Position numbers and translations under genes: made by a program. From contig JACIYJ010000004.1 in assembly GCA_014360015.1 (NCBI GenBank), positions 193,520 through 257,519 on the forward strand: 64,000 bases of DNA. The letters run 5' to 3'. This DNA comes from Candidatus Aminicenantota bacterium. Its GTDB lineage: Bacteria; Acidobacteriota; Aminicenantia; Aminicenantales; Saccharicenantaceae. Within the stretch, counting starts at the first letter, position 1, and the number at the start of each line of letters is the position of its first letter. The notes below the pieces were generated by a model. The model had not been told where the DNA came from, searched no databases, and saw only the letters and a program-made list of their open reading frames with translations. Below are positions 38,306 to 47,145 of this stretch, one piece after another.

Positions 38306-38769
38306 CAGGTCTTTTCTTCCTGCTCCCTGATTATCTCCAAAACCTCCTGAGGTCTTTCAGCCTTAAGCAGCTTTTCTTTTAATCCGGGAGATTTTCTGAC
38401 CAGCTGGGCGATCAAAGCCAGAATCTGGAGGTTCAAGCTGGGATCCTCAGGTGAGGTAATCAAAAGAAAGAAAACATTGACCGGCGCACCGTCCGGAGCT
38501 TCAAAATTTACACCCCGCGGCGCAATCCCTACTAAAAGAATAGGATTTTTGATTCCCTTGACTTTACAGTGGGGAATGGCGATTCCCTCCCCCAGAGCAG
38601 TGCTGCCCAAGGATTCACGCTGCAGTAATTTCTCAATGATATCTTTTTCGTGATTTATCAGTTTATTCTTTTTCAAATGCCTGACCATTTCTTCCAGCAC
38701 TTCCTGCTTTTTCTGGGCCTGAATGTCAAGCAGAATGGCTTTCTCTTTGATGATGTTGGACAATCTCAC
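38305..38769 (-). CDS. ptsN: PTS nitrogen-regulatory EIIA protein
   Basis: 154 residues, EIIA-Ntr/fructose type with active-site H67 in GEGIAIPHCKV and the end block SPEDPSLNLQILALIAQL. In Proteobacteria EIIA-Ntr regulates potassium transport and sigma factors according to its phosphorylation state; a potassium system (trkH-trkA) lies elsewhere in this window. The start is GTG with AGGAG 9 bases upstream. Confidence 0.92.
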   Translation of the reverse strand: MRLSNIIKEKAILLDIQAQKKQEVLEEMVRHLKKNKLINHEKDIIEKLLQRESLGSTALGEGIAIPHCKVKGIKNPILLVGIAPRGVNFEAPDGAPVNVFFLLITSPEDPSLNLQILALIAQLVRKSPGLKEKLLKAERPQEVLEIIREQEEKT

Positions 38770-38830
38770 CGCTTACAACTCCTTTTCTCTGATTCAGGCT
38801 GTGTTTTTATCACCAGTTAAATTAATCTTT

Positions 38831-39355
38831 TTATCCTTCCGGGTCAACCAGACCTATTTTCCCATCTTTACGACGGAAGACTGCAGCCCAGCTTTCGCTC
38901 CCCTCTTTTCGGAAGAGAAAGACCTCTTTCTTGCCTTCTTCCAGCTGAAGTAGCGCTTCCTGAACACTGATCGGTTTGTCTGAATAATAAGGTAACCTGA
39001 CCAGTCTCAGGGCAGTTTCTTCGGCTTCAGAGCCGGCCAGCGGAAGCTCACGATTGGAAACCCGACGTCTTTTCTGAATCAGTTTTCGTCTCTCCTTGAC
39101 GATTTTTTTCTCTAGACTGTCAAAGGCCTGGTTGAGCGAGTTAAACATATCGTTGGTCTCTTCTGAAATGACAAAGTCTTCTCCTCTCCGTTTTATCTGC
39201 AGGTCAACTTTCTTTCTGTTTCTCTGTTCGCTCAGGATGATATCAATCTCCTGAACATCACGTAGGATTTTCTCCATTCTTTCAAGTCTCTTCTGGCAAT
39301 AGTCTTTGATTTCGTCGGTCAACTCAGTATGCCTGGCAGTAAAATTAACGATCAT
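38831..39355 (-). CDS. hpf: ribosome hibernation promoting factor, long form
   Basis: 174 residues. The N-terminal S30AE domain (about 1-100) binds the small subunit near the decoding centre; the C-terminal domain (about 115-172, VRLPYYSDKPISVQEALLQLEEG) is the dimerisation part of long HPF. Long HPF can form 100S ribosomes without RMF. The ATG overlaps the rpoN stop as ATGA. Confidence 0.94.
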   Translation of the reverse strand: MIVNFTARHTELTDEIKDYCQKRLERMEKILRDVQEIDIILSEQRNRKKVDLQIKRRGEDFVISEETNDMFNSLNQAFDSLEKKIVKERRKLIQKRRRVSNRELPLAGSEAEETALRLVRLPYYSDKPISVQEALLQLEEGKKEVFLFRKEGSESWAAVFRRKDGKIGLVDPEG

Positions 39356-40800
39356 TGCACCTCCTCCATCAAAAATTTCTTTTTCCTTATATGAGACGGT
39401 GGGATGTCCAGCTGGCTCCTGTATTTGGCTACCGTCCTCCGGGCAATCTGGATGTTCTCCCTTGATAATATATCAACGATTTCATCATCACTCAAGGGAT
39501 TAGCCTTATCTTCATTTTCTATCAGTTTCTTTATCTTCTCCTTAATTCTCAAGGATGAAACTTCTTCTCCATAAGTACCACTCAGTGACTTATGGAAAAA
39601 GAACTTCAGAGGAAATAAACCAAGCGGAGTCATCATATATTTATTGGCCACCACCCGGCCGATGGTTGATTCATGAAGACCGAGTTCTCTGGCAATCTCC
39701 ATCAGGGTCATGGCCTTGAGGTAATCGATTCCCTTTTCCAGAAACTCTTTCTGCCGGTCAACAATATACCGGGCTACCCGATATATGGTTCGATTCCGCT
39801 GGTCAAGGCTTTTGATAAACCAGAGGGCCCGCTTCATTTTGTCCTTCAGAAACCTGACTGTTTCCTGGTCATCTTTGAGACCCGCCTGGACCAGCTGATG
39901 GTAATACTGATTTAGCCTGAGCTTGGGCAGGCCTTCTTCGTTCAGATATACCTTCCAGTCATCATCTTCTTTAACCACATAAATATCGGGGACAACATAG
40001 ATATTCTTGTCTTCACTGTATTTTCTTCCCGGCGTCGGGTCGAGGTTTTTGATCAGGTCAAGATGGAGCTTAAGCTCGGATAAAGAGATATTCAGAATTC
40101 TGGCCAGTTCTTGGTGGTCAGCTCTTTGCAAATAAGGCAGATAATCAGAAATGATTTTTCTGGCAATTTCATCCTGAAGGTTGAGCGAATCCATCTGAGC
40201 CAGCAGGCTTTCTTTCAGCGTCAGACTGCCGCAGCCGGGCGGGTCAAACATCTTAATCTTTTCTCTGATTTTTTCCACCCGTTCAGGTTCCTCCTGAAGC
40301 TGGGCAGCGATTTCTTCGATGGTAATAGTCAGGTAACCATCTTCGTTGATATTGCCGATGATGAACTCGGCAATCCTTAGTTCTGCGGGATCAAAAAAAG
40401 TCAGGGCTGCCTGCCAGTTCAGATGATCCCAGAGCGAAGGTCTTTTAGAGACCATATTTTCAAACTGGACTTCTTCCCGGTCTTCAGAGCCGAAATAAGG
40501 AATGTCTTCGTCAAAATAATCCTGAAAGCCAGCAGCAAAAATGATTTCGTCGAACTCGCCATTCTGGGAGTCAGTCGGAGCGATTTCTTCTTCTGTTTTT
40601 ATCTCATCCTCAACCCTGGTCTCGGTCGTAGCTTCTTCGCCTTCTTCTTCAATTTCCAGCAACGGATTCTCAGCCAGTTCTTCATAGACCACTTCCTGAA
40701 GTTCCAGATTGGTCAGCTGGAGCAGTTTGATGGCCTGCTGCAGGGCAGGGGCCAGCACCAGCTTCTGGACCTGTTTCTGATCAAGCTTCTGTTTCATCAT
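39352..40800 (-). CDS. rpoN: RNA polymerase sigma-54 factor
   Basis: 482 residues. Region I has the Gln-rich activator-interaction segment (LVLAPALQQAIKLLQLTNLEL), followed by an acidic stretch, the core-binding domain and the C-terminal RpoN box ARRTVAKYR. All parts needed for -24/-12 promoter recognition are present. No bacterial enhancer-binding protein and no convincing -24/-12 promoter were found in the window. Lies 11 bases after lptB. Confidence 0.97.
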   Translation of the reverse strand: MMKQKLDQKQVQKLVLAPALQQAIKLLQLTNLELQEVVYEELAENPLLEIEEEGEEATTETRVEDEIKTEEEIAPTDSQNGEFDEIIFAAGFQDYFDEDIPYFGSEDREEVQFENMVSKRPSLWDHLNWQAALTFFDPAELRIAEFIIGNINEDGYLTITIEEIAAQLQEEPERVEKIREKIKMFDPPGCGSLTLKESLLAQMDSLNLQDEIARKIISDYLPYLQRADHQELARILNISLSELKLHLDLIKNLDPTPGRKYSEDKNIYVVPDIYVVKEDDDWKVYLNEEGLPKLRLNQYYHQLVQAGLKDDQETVRFLKDKMKRALWFIKSLDQRNRTIYRVARYIVDRQKEFLEKGIDYLKAMTLMEIARELGLHESTIGRVVANKYMMTPLGLFPLKFFFHKSLSGTYGEEVSSLRIKEKIKKLIENEDKANPLSDDEIVDILSRENIQIARRTVAKYRSQLDIPPSHIRKKKFLMEEVQ

Positions 40801-40811
40801 GGCTTCACTGC

Positions 40812-41540
40812 TTAAAGACGGAATTCATGACCAAGATATATCTCACGAACCTCTTTTTTTTCGAGAACTTCTTCCGCTCTTCCTTCAGCAATTATTTTAC
40901 CATTATTCATTATGTATATTTTATCGACTATCTTCAACGCTTCTCTTACTCTGTGGTCGGTCAGCAGAATACCCAGCCCTTTTTCTTTGAGCCTCCGGAT
41001 GATTTCCTGAAGGTCACCCACTGCTTTAGGATCAAGTTCTGAAAAGGGCTCATCCAGAAGTAAGAATTGCGGTTGTCTGACCATGGCCCGGGCTATTTCC
41101 AGTTTTCTGCGCTCACCACCTGAAAGCTGGCTGGCCCTTTTTCCGGACAGCTCCTGAAGTCTGAATTCTCTCAGAATATTTTGAGCTTTCTCTCTGCCTG
41201 CTTCAAAAGAATTTACATCAGATATGGTTTGAAACACCAGCAACAGGTTTTCTTCAACTGTCAAGCCGCGGAAAATCGACGACTCCTGCGAGAGAAAGCC
41301 CAGACCTTTTCTGGCTCTGATAAAGACCGGATAGTTGGTCAGGTCTTCGTTGTTAAGCAGAACCTGACCGCTGTCAGCATCGACCAGACCGATAATGATG
41401 GAAAAGGCAGTGGTTTTGCCCGCACCATTGGGGCCGAGAAGCCCGACAACTTCTCCTTCTTTTACTTCCAGAGAGACATTTTCAACAACCTGACGCTGAC
41501 CATACTTCTTGTTTAAATCGACGGCTCGCAGCAGGTTCAT
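40812..41540 (-). CDS. lptB: LPS export ABC transporter ATP-binding protein
   Basis: 242 residues, a lone ABC ATPase. Walker A GPNGAGKT (36-43), signature LSGGERRKLEIARAM, Walker B FLLLDEPFSELDP and a switch His (LLTDHRV). Powers LptFG to extract LPS from the inner membrane; lptF/lptG are not in this window. The ATG overlaps the lptC/A stop by 4 bases, as in classical lptA-lptB-rpoN operons. Confidence 0.96.
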   Translation of the reverse strand: MNLLRAVDLNKKYGQRQVVENVSLEVKEGEVVGLLGPNGAGKTTAFSIIIGLVDADSGQVLLNNEDLTNYPVFIRARKGLGFLSQESSIFRGLTVEENLLLVFQTISDVNSFEAGREKAQNILREFRLQELSGKRASQLSGGERRKLEIARAMVRQPQFLLLDEPFSELDPKAVGDLQEIIRRLKEKGLGILLTDHRVREALKIVDKIYIMNNGKIIAEGRAEEVLEKKEVREIYLGHEFRL

Positions 41541-43348
41541 TTTCCCCTGACAAGGATAGTCAATGACCTCTCTCTCTTCTGGTTCTCAGCCTGGATTCTA
41601 TCATCCGATAAAAACAAAGTCAATTTATCGGCCTCAAGATGGTCGCCCTGAAGATTACTCAGTTCGGGCAAGCCGTTCATGATAACGATGTTCTCTTCTG
41701 GTTTATAGATGGCTTGCTGGCTTTTTGCCAGATATTCTTTCCAGAAAACGGCTACCTGGCCTGAGGCCTCAAAATGCGACAACCTGTCCGGCGTCCGGTC
41801 GTCAAAAAACAGCCTGAGTTCCTTAGCCTGAAGCTTCAGACCGTCCTTCTGAAGATTAACCAAACCGTTTATGACCAACTTTTTTTCTTGGGGCAGCAGA
41901 TCAGCCATTTCGCCTGTGAGTTCGACTTTTCCTGGCCCAGTCTCAGAATTCTGGTACGGTAGGCTGGCCCTGACCCGACCTTCAAGAATGACCCTTCCTG
42001 TCTCTTTCTCCAATCTGGCTTTATCCGCCAGAAAATAACTTTCGTTCTGCCAGATTCTTATCTTTCCAGTAAACTCGAGAGACTCGGGTTTAGCCAGTAC
42101 CTGAAATCCGGTCATGAAAACTGGCTGGTCTTTTTTAAATAGAACTGTTGAGCGGCCAAAAAACTCAGGTTTAACCTCGAGGCGACTGTCTTCAGCTTCG
42201 AAGCTCCGGTCAGCCAGCCAAAGATGGAGGTGCTTGGCTTGAAGCTCATAATCTTTAAACTTTCCCTTAGCTTCACCCAACACCAGCAACTTGCCTGAAA
42301 GCAGATTATGCTCTATTTGCTGGCCGGACAGAATAAATTCGTCTTCATCGGTTCTGGAAAATTTTATCTGCATATTTCTGGCGTAAAACTTTTCAGCTTT
42401 CTGGTTGTCGGAAAAGTCCATCCCCAAATCCCGCCCAGTTCCTTCCATTCGCCAGAGATGTCCTCTTCCCTCAACCTGAAATTCGCCATCACTTCTCAGG
42501 ACTGAAACGTTGCCGAGGCGCAGGAGATTCAGTTTTTCAGAAGTCAGATTTATCTCAGTAAAATCAGACTTAAACTCCCGGCCATGCCAGCTGAGGGTTA
42601 TTTTCCCTTCAAGCTCTATTCTCTCAAAATCATCCCCCGCTTCATTTAAATAAATTGCACCCCTGAAAGCCCTGGCTTCAAGTTGTCCGGCGATCAGGTT
42701 GATTGCCTCGGCCAGAAGCAGGTTTTTCTCTCCATCAAGCGTTATTTTTTGGGTAATGAAAGTAAATTCCGCATCAGATTTTAGAATCTTTCCTTCCACC
42801 CTATCCTCAAGAATTCCCCGCTGGCTTTGAACTGAATAGACCATTTTTTTTGAAATAATGCTCAAGTTCTGCCAGATAATCTTGGTTTCAGAAGATCTGA
42901 CTTTTTTCTGATCAAAGTTATATTCCAGAGCTGAAGCCTTGATTAACAGACCGCTCGATTTAATTTCAACCCCACCCTCTGCCAGGAGATTCTTTTTGTC
43001 TGCCTCAATCAACATCTTCTGAGCCCGGAGAATAATTTTTTCCGGTACTTCTTCGTCAGCCATCTCCACCTGTCCTTCCAGGTGTTGGTTTCCAGCTTTA
43101 TCAAGATAAAATTTTTCAGCTTTTAAGCTAATTTTTCTTTTCTGACCGGAAAATTCCACGGCCTGAAATTTTTCCAGGACACTTACTGCCTGATTTTCGG
43201 AGCGAACTAAATTTTTGGTCTTTCTGATTCTTTTACCGGAGTTAAGTATAATCGACGCGGCAATTGCAATCAGAAAGACAATGAGAAAAATAAGAATTAT
43301 CTTTCTCAGGATTGACAGCCAGCGGTTATATGCTAATTTACTTGGCAT
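41537..43348 (-). CDS. large LptC/LptA-type LPS bridge protein (OstA-like)
   Basis: 603 residues from the ATG that shares one base with the recJ stop. One N-terminal membrane anchor (about 17-37) is followed by an entirely periplasmic beta-rich region made of repeating OstA-like units (for example ISLKAEKFYLDKAGNQHLEGQVEM split over strands, VRASLP, LEASGQVAVFW). Position just before lptB and content match LptC plus LptA; separate versions total about 370 residues, so this fusion is much longer. It probably forms much or all of the periplasmic bridge for LPS. Confidence 0.82.
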   Translation of the reverse strand: MPSKLAYNRWLSILRKIILIFLIVFLIAIAASIILNSGKRIRKTKNLVRSENQAVSVLEKFQAVEFSGQKRKISLKAEKFYLDKAGNQHLEGQVEMADEEVPEKIILRAQKMLIEADKKNLLAEGGVEIKSSGLLIKASALEYNFDQKKVRSSETKIIWQNLSIISKKMVYSVQSQRGILEDRVEGKILKSDAEFTFITQKITLDGEKNLLLAEAINLIAGQLEARAFRGAIYLNEAGDDFERIELEGKITLSWHGREFKSDFTEINLTSEKLNLLRLGNVSVLRSDGEFQVEGRGHLWRMEGTGRDLGMDFSDNQKAEKFYARNMQIKFSRTDEDEFILSGQQIEHNLLSGKLLVLGEAKGKFKDYELQAKHLHLWLADRSFEAEDSRLEVKPEFFGRSTVLFKKDQPVFMTGFQVLAKPESLEFTGKIRIWQNESYFLADKARLEKETGRVILEGRVRASLPYQNSETGPGKVELTGEMADLLPQEKKLVINGLVNLQKDGLKLQAKELRLFFDDRTPDRLSHFEASGQVAVFWKEYLAKSQQAIYKPEENIVIMNGLPELSNLQGDHLEADKLTLFLSDDRIQAENQKRERSLTILVRGK

Positions 43349-45060
43349 CAAGAACTGCGAGGCCGGACGTCTTCCACATTCAGGGTTAATTGTCTTTTGC
43401 CCTTATAATCCGAAACCTGAAGGGAATAAGCCAGGTCCAGGTTACTCCCCCGATGTATTTCGGTCCAGCTCTTAGCCTTTTCCCAGGCAATGGCCTCAAA
43501 CACCCGGCCGGCCTGTCTTACCCAGAACTTGAGATGACGATTCTGAATGGGGGTTGGCTCGCTCAAAACATCCACGTCTTCAGCCATAAACACTGGCCGC
43601 GGGTTGCCCACCCCAAAAGGCAATAACCGAGTATAAAACTCGATGAAAGACGGGGTTATGGCTGAAAAATTCAGCCGGCAGTCGACTCTGAGCTTTTTCT
43701 CAAGTAAGTCGTCAGTTATTCTGGAAGCAGCCAGTTGGTTGATAGCTTCTTTAAAGGCCGGAATGTTCTCATGGCTCAGAGTGCAGCCGATGGCCTGTTT
43801 ATGACCGCCGAAATTCTGGAGCAAAGACCCGCATTCGTTGATCATCTCAATCAATGACAGCTCGGGAATGCTCCGTCCAGAGCCATAAGCTTTTCCGTCT
43901 TCATAAGCAAAAAGAATAACCGGCCGATAAAAAAGGTCTTTAATCCTGGAAGCCACAATGCCGATTACTCCGCGATGCCAGTTTTCACTACCTAAAACCA
44001 GAAGACGGTATTTTTGATGAAGATTTCTTTCCTGAATTTTATGCACAGCTTCCTTGAGAATTTTTTCTTCAATCCTCTGACGGACTGAATTCAGCTCATT
44101 CAGTCGCTTGACCAGAGCCGAGCATTCTTCTTCTGAGTCCGAAAAGAATAACTGCAGGGCTAAATCAGTTTCACCCAGACGGCCAGCAGCATTGATTCTT
44201 GGTCCAAGTCTGAAGCCCAGATCCACTTCATTGATTCTTTTATTGTTCAGGCCGCAGATTTCCAGAAGGCTTTTTATACCTGGAGTTTTGGCCTCCTTGA
44301 GCTTTTTGAGACCTTCTCTTACCAGAATCCGGTTTTCACCTTTGAGCTCGGCCACATCGGCCACGGTGCCGATGCTTACCAGCTTTAAATAATGAGACAG
44401 ATCCTGGTTGATTCCAAGGTGGAGGAAAATCGCCTGAATCAGCTTGAAAACAACGCCGACTCCAGCCAGACCCCGGTCAGGATATCCTGATGATTCCAGT
44501 ACCGGATTCAGTATAGCCACCGCCTCAGGCAAGCCGTCGCCGGGATGGTGGTGGTCGGTGATGATGACATCCAGGCCGTTTTCCTTAGCTCCCCGGACAA
44601 AGTCAAAGGCTTTTATTCCGCAGTCAACGCTAATGAGCAGCTTGGTTTTCATCTCTAAGATACGGGGCAGATGATGGGCTTTTAAACCATAGCCATCTCT
44701 CATCCTTTCCGGGATAAAATAATCGACGTCAGCCCCAAGAGACCGCAGAACTTTAACCAGCATAACCACTGATAGCATGCCATCAACATCATAATCGCCG
44801 AAAACCACGATTTTTTCTTTTCTGGAAACAGCCCGTAGAATCCGCTCTACAGCTTCCTTCATCCCCCGCATCAAAAACGGGTCATGAAGGTCGTTCAAAC
44901 CGCCGTAAAGAAAAAAGGCGGCTTCGGCAGCCGTCTTTATCCCCCGGTTGACCAGGATGGTTGCAATTTCGTGCGGCAGGTTCAGTTCCTGAGCCAGTAT
45001 CCAGGCTTCAGGATTTTCCGGGGTGACCTGCCATTTGTATTGACTGCTCTGTCCATTCAT
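43348..45060 (-). CDS. recJ: single-stranded-DNA-specific exonuclease RecJ
   Basis: 570 residues from the ATG at 45060; the frame is open further upstream but that stretch overlaps ftsY and its promoter. DHH-family motifs: VVFGDYDVDGML (motif I), SVDCGIKAF, the defining ITDHHHPG (motif III), and the DHHA1 signature GGHKQAIGCTL. It degrades ssDNA 5' to 3' in recombination and mismatch repair. First gene of the cluster that continues through lptC/A to ptsI. Confidence 0.93.
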   Translation of the reverse strand: MNGQSSQYKWQVTPENPEAWILAQELNLPHEIATILVNRGIKTAAEAAFFLYGGLNDLHDPFLMRGMKEAVERILRAVSRKEKIVVFGDYDVDGMLSVVMLVKVLRSLGADVDYFIPERMRDGYGLKAHHLPRILEMKTKLLISVDCGIKAFDFVRGAKENGLDVIITDHHHPGDGLPEAVAILNPVLESSGYPDRGLAGVGVVFKLIQAIFLHLGINQDLSHYLKLVSIGTVADVAELKGENRILVREGLKKLKEAKTPGIKSLLEICGLNNKRINEVDLGFRLGPRINAAGRLGETDLALQLFFSDSEEECSALVKRLNELNSVRQRIEEKILKEAVHKIQERNLHQKYRLLVLGSENWHRGVIGIVASRIKDLFYRPVILFAYEDGKAYGSGRSIPELSLIEMINECGSLLQNFGGHKQAIGCTLSHENIPAFKEAINQLAASRITDDLLEKKLRVDCRLNFSAITPSFIEFYTRLLPFGVGNPRPVFMAEDVDVLSEPTPIQNRHLKFWVRQAGRVFEAIAWEKAKSWTEIHRGSNLDLAYSLQVSDYKGKRQLTLNVEDVRPRSS

Positions 45061-45122
45061 CTTTTTCAATTTAACACAACACCGCCCCTTCGACAACCTT
45101 AAGCCCTCGACTTTTACTTTTA

Positions 45123-45151
45123 TTGACATCCCTGAGGGGCGAAAATATAAT
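45123..45151 (+). promoter_or_regulatory. perfect consensus sigma-70 promoter for ftsY-ribD-ribE-ribBA
   Basis: TTGACA (45123-45128), 17 bases, TATAAT (45146-45151): all twelve consensus bases and ideal spacing. Transcription should begin near 45158, 3 bases before the GTG start of ftsY, leaving no room for a ribosome-binding site. Confidence 0.75.
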
Positions 45152-45160
45152 TCATAAGCC

Positions 45161-46045
45161 GTGTTTGATAAATTAAGACAGAAACTCAGCAAAACTCGTG
45201 AGCTTTTCAGTAAAATCGAACAGCTTTTCCAGAGCAGCCGGCCTCAGGAAGAAATCCTGGACCAGCTGTTTGAGCTGCTGGTTCTGGCCGATGTCGGGGT
45301 GGCTACCACGGAGAAAATAATCAACGGGATTAAAGAGAAGAGTAAAAAGTCTGGTTCAACCGACCTCAAAGCCCTCTTAAAACAGGAGTTGATTTCTCTT
45401 CTTTCGCAACAATCAGCTACGGTCAACGAAACCTGGCCAGCAGTCTGGATGCTGGTTGGAGTAAACGGCGGCGGAAAAACCACTTCAGCGGCCAAGCTGG
45501 CTTATAAATACCAGAGCGAAGGCAAAAAAGTGATGCTGGCTGCGGCTGATACCTTCCGAGCTGCGGCTCAGGAACAGCTATTTCTCTGGGGCAAAAAGCT
45601 CAACCTTCCAGTCATTCAGGGACAGGCCGGCGCCGACCCGGCTTCGGTCGTTTTTGATGCAGTCAAATCCTTTAAGGCCAGAAATTACGACCTGTTACTT
45701 GTGGACACCGCAGGTCGCCTTCATACCTACGCCAACCTGATGGCTGAACTGGAAAAGATAAAAAAAGTTATAAGCCGCGAACTTCCCGGCGCCCCTCAAG
45801 AAATCATCCTCGTCCTGGATTCCACCATTGGCCAGAATTCCATCGTCCAGGCAAGAGAATTCAATCGGTTCTCTGGAATCACCGGCGTCTTTTTAACCAA
45901 GCTGGACGGGACAGCCAAAGGGGGAAGTGTTTTAGCAGTTGTCGAAGAGCTCAAGCTTCCGATAAAATTTATGGGTGTAGGGGAAACGGAGAAAGATCTG
46001 ATGGAATTTTCCCCGGAATCATTCGTTGAGGCTCTTCTTTCATGA
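45161..46045 (+). CDS. ftsY: signal recognition particle receptor FtsY
   Basis: 294 residues, the NG core with almost no acidic A domain. G1 loop GVNGGGKTT (100-108), DTFRAAAQEQL, DTAGRLHT, TKLDGTAKGG and GVGETEKDLMEF are all present. It docks SRP-ribosome complexes at the membrane. The start is GTG with no ribosome site; the frame has no other start nearby and the N-terminus (FDKLRQKLSKTR) matches family starts, so a leaderless mRNA is likely. The end overlaps ribD as ATGA. Confidence 0.95.
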   Translation: MFDKLRQKLSKTRELFSKIEQLFQSSRPQEEILDQLFELLVLADVGVATTEKIINGIKEKSKKSGSTDLKALLKQELISLLSQQSATVNETWPAVWMLVGVNGGGKTTSAAKLAYKYQSEGKKVMLAAADTFRAAAQEQLFLWGKKLNLPVIQGQAGADPASVVFDAVKSFKARNYDLLLVDTAGRLHTYANLMAELEKIKKVISRELPGAPQEIILVLDSTIGQNSIVQAREFNRFSGITGVFLTKLDGTAKGGSVLAVVEELKLPIKFMGVGETEKDLMEFSPESFVEALLS

Positions 46046-47145
46046 AGGTTAGTAAAGAAGACCTGGCTTTTATGGAGATGGCCTATTCCTTAGCTGAAAA
46101 GGCTAAGGGTCGGACCAGCCCCAACCCCTGTGTCGGTGCGGTCATCGCCAAGGATGGAAAAATTGTTGGCTGGGGATATCACCAGGAAGCTGGTCAGCCG
46201 CATGCTGAAATCATTGCCTTAGAAAAAGCTGGGAGAAAAGTCAAAGGCGCAACTCTTTATCTGACGCTTGAACCCTGCGTCCACTGGGGCCGGACACCGC
46301 CCTGCGTTGATCGATTAGTTAATGTTGGGCTAAAAAGAGTGGTCATATCTTCTTATGACCCCAATCCCCTTGTTTATCAAAAAGGTGTGGCCCGGCTCAA
46401 AGAAGCAGGGATTGAAGTGGTGACCGGAATCCTGGCTGATAAGAATGAAAAGCTGAATGAAGCTTATAATAAATACATCGTCAGTAAAATTCCTTTTGTC
46501 TGCTTGAAAGTTGCTCTGAGCCTTGACGGGAAAATTGCGGCTACCTCCGGTGATTCTCGCTGGATCTCATCTGAAGAATCGCGGAATTTTGTCCAGCATC
46601 TCCGGGCTGAGTATGATGCTGTCCTGGTCGGAATTAACACCGTGCTTCAGGATGACCCCCAGCTGACGGTCAGACTGCCGGACATAGTCAAGAAAAAATG
46701 GTTTCGAGTAATCCTCGATTCTGGACTGAGAATTCCTCTTGAAGCTAAGATGCTGGAAAAACCAGAAGATGGGAAAATAATAATTTTTACTGGTCAGAAG
46801 GCATCTCATCAAAAAATTGAGGCCCTGAAACAGAAGGGGGCGGAAATTATCCAGGTCGAAACCCACGACGGCCTGATTGACCTCAAGGCTGCCCTCAAAG
46901 AGCTCGGCCGGAGAGAAATCTCTTCTGTCCTGGTTGAAGGCGGAGCTAAGGTTCTGACTTCATTTATCGAGCAAAAACTGGTCGACAAGGCCTTCTTTTT
47001 CATCTCGCCCAGACTCATCGGTGGAGAAAAAGCTCTGACCCCGTTTGAAGGCCAGGGTGCAAGTTCAATCTCAGAGGCTCCCAGGCTGAAAAATATCAGG
47101 CATTTCTCCCTCAAAGACGATATAATTGTAGAAGGTTATTTTTGA
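46042..47145 (+). CDS. ribD: bifunctional riboflavin biosynthesis deaminase/reductase
   Basis: 367 residues. The deaminase domain (about 1-145) binds zinc through H54-A-E56, C79 and C88 (EPCVHWGRTPPC). The reductase domain (about 146-367) carries SLDGKIAATSGDSRWIS and VEGGAKVLTSF. It performs the second and third steps after GTP cyclohydrolase II. Translationally coupled to ftsY and ribE. Confidence 0.96.
   Translation: MKVSKEDLAFMEMAYSLAEKAKGRTSPNPCVGAVIAKDGKIVGWGYHQEAGQPHAEIIALEKAGRKVKGATLYLTLEPCVHWGRTPPCVDRLVNVGLKRVVISSYDPNPLVYQKGVARLKEAGIEVVTGILADKNEKLNEAYNKYIVSKIPFVCLKVALSLDGKIAATSGDSRWISSEESRNFVQHLRAEYDAVLVGINTVLQDDPQLTVRLPDIVKKKWFRVILDSGLRIPLEAKMLEKPEDGKIIIFTGQKASHQKIEALKQKGAEIIQVETHDGLIDLKAALKELGRREISSVLVEGGAKVLTSFIEQKLVDKAFFFISPRLIGGEKALTPFEGQGASSISEAPRLKNIRHFSLKDDIIVEGYF

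Noticed and set aside
45061..45160. FMN riboswitch ahead of the rib genes
   Set aside because: Only 100 bases, filled by a promoter; no FMN-element sequence.
45061..45192. Longer N-terminus for recJ
   Set aside because: Overlaps the ftsY promoter and start; the 570-residue form already has the normal length.
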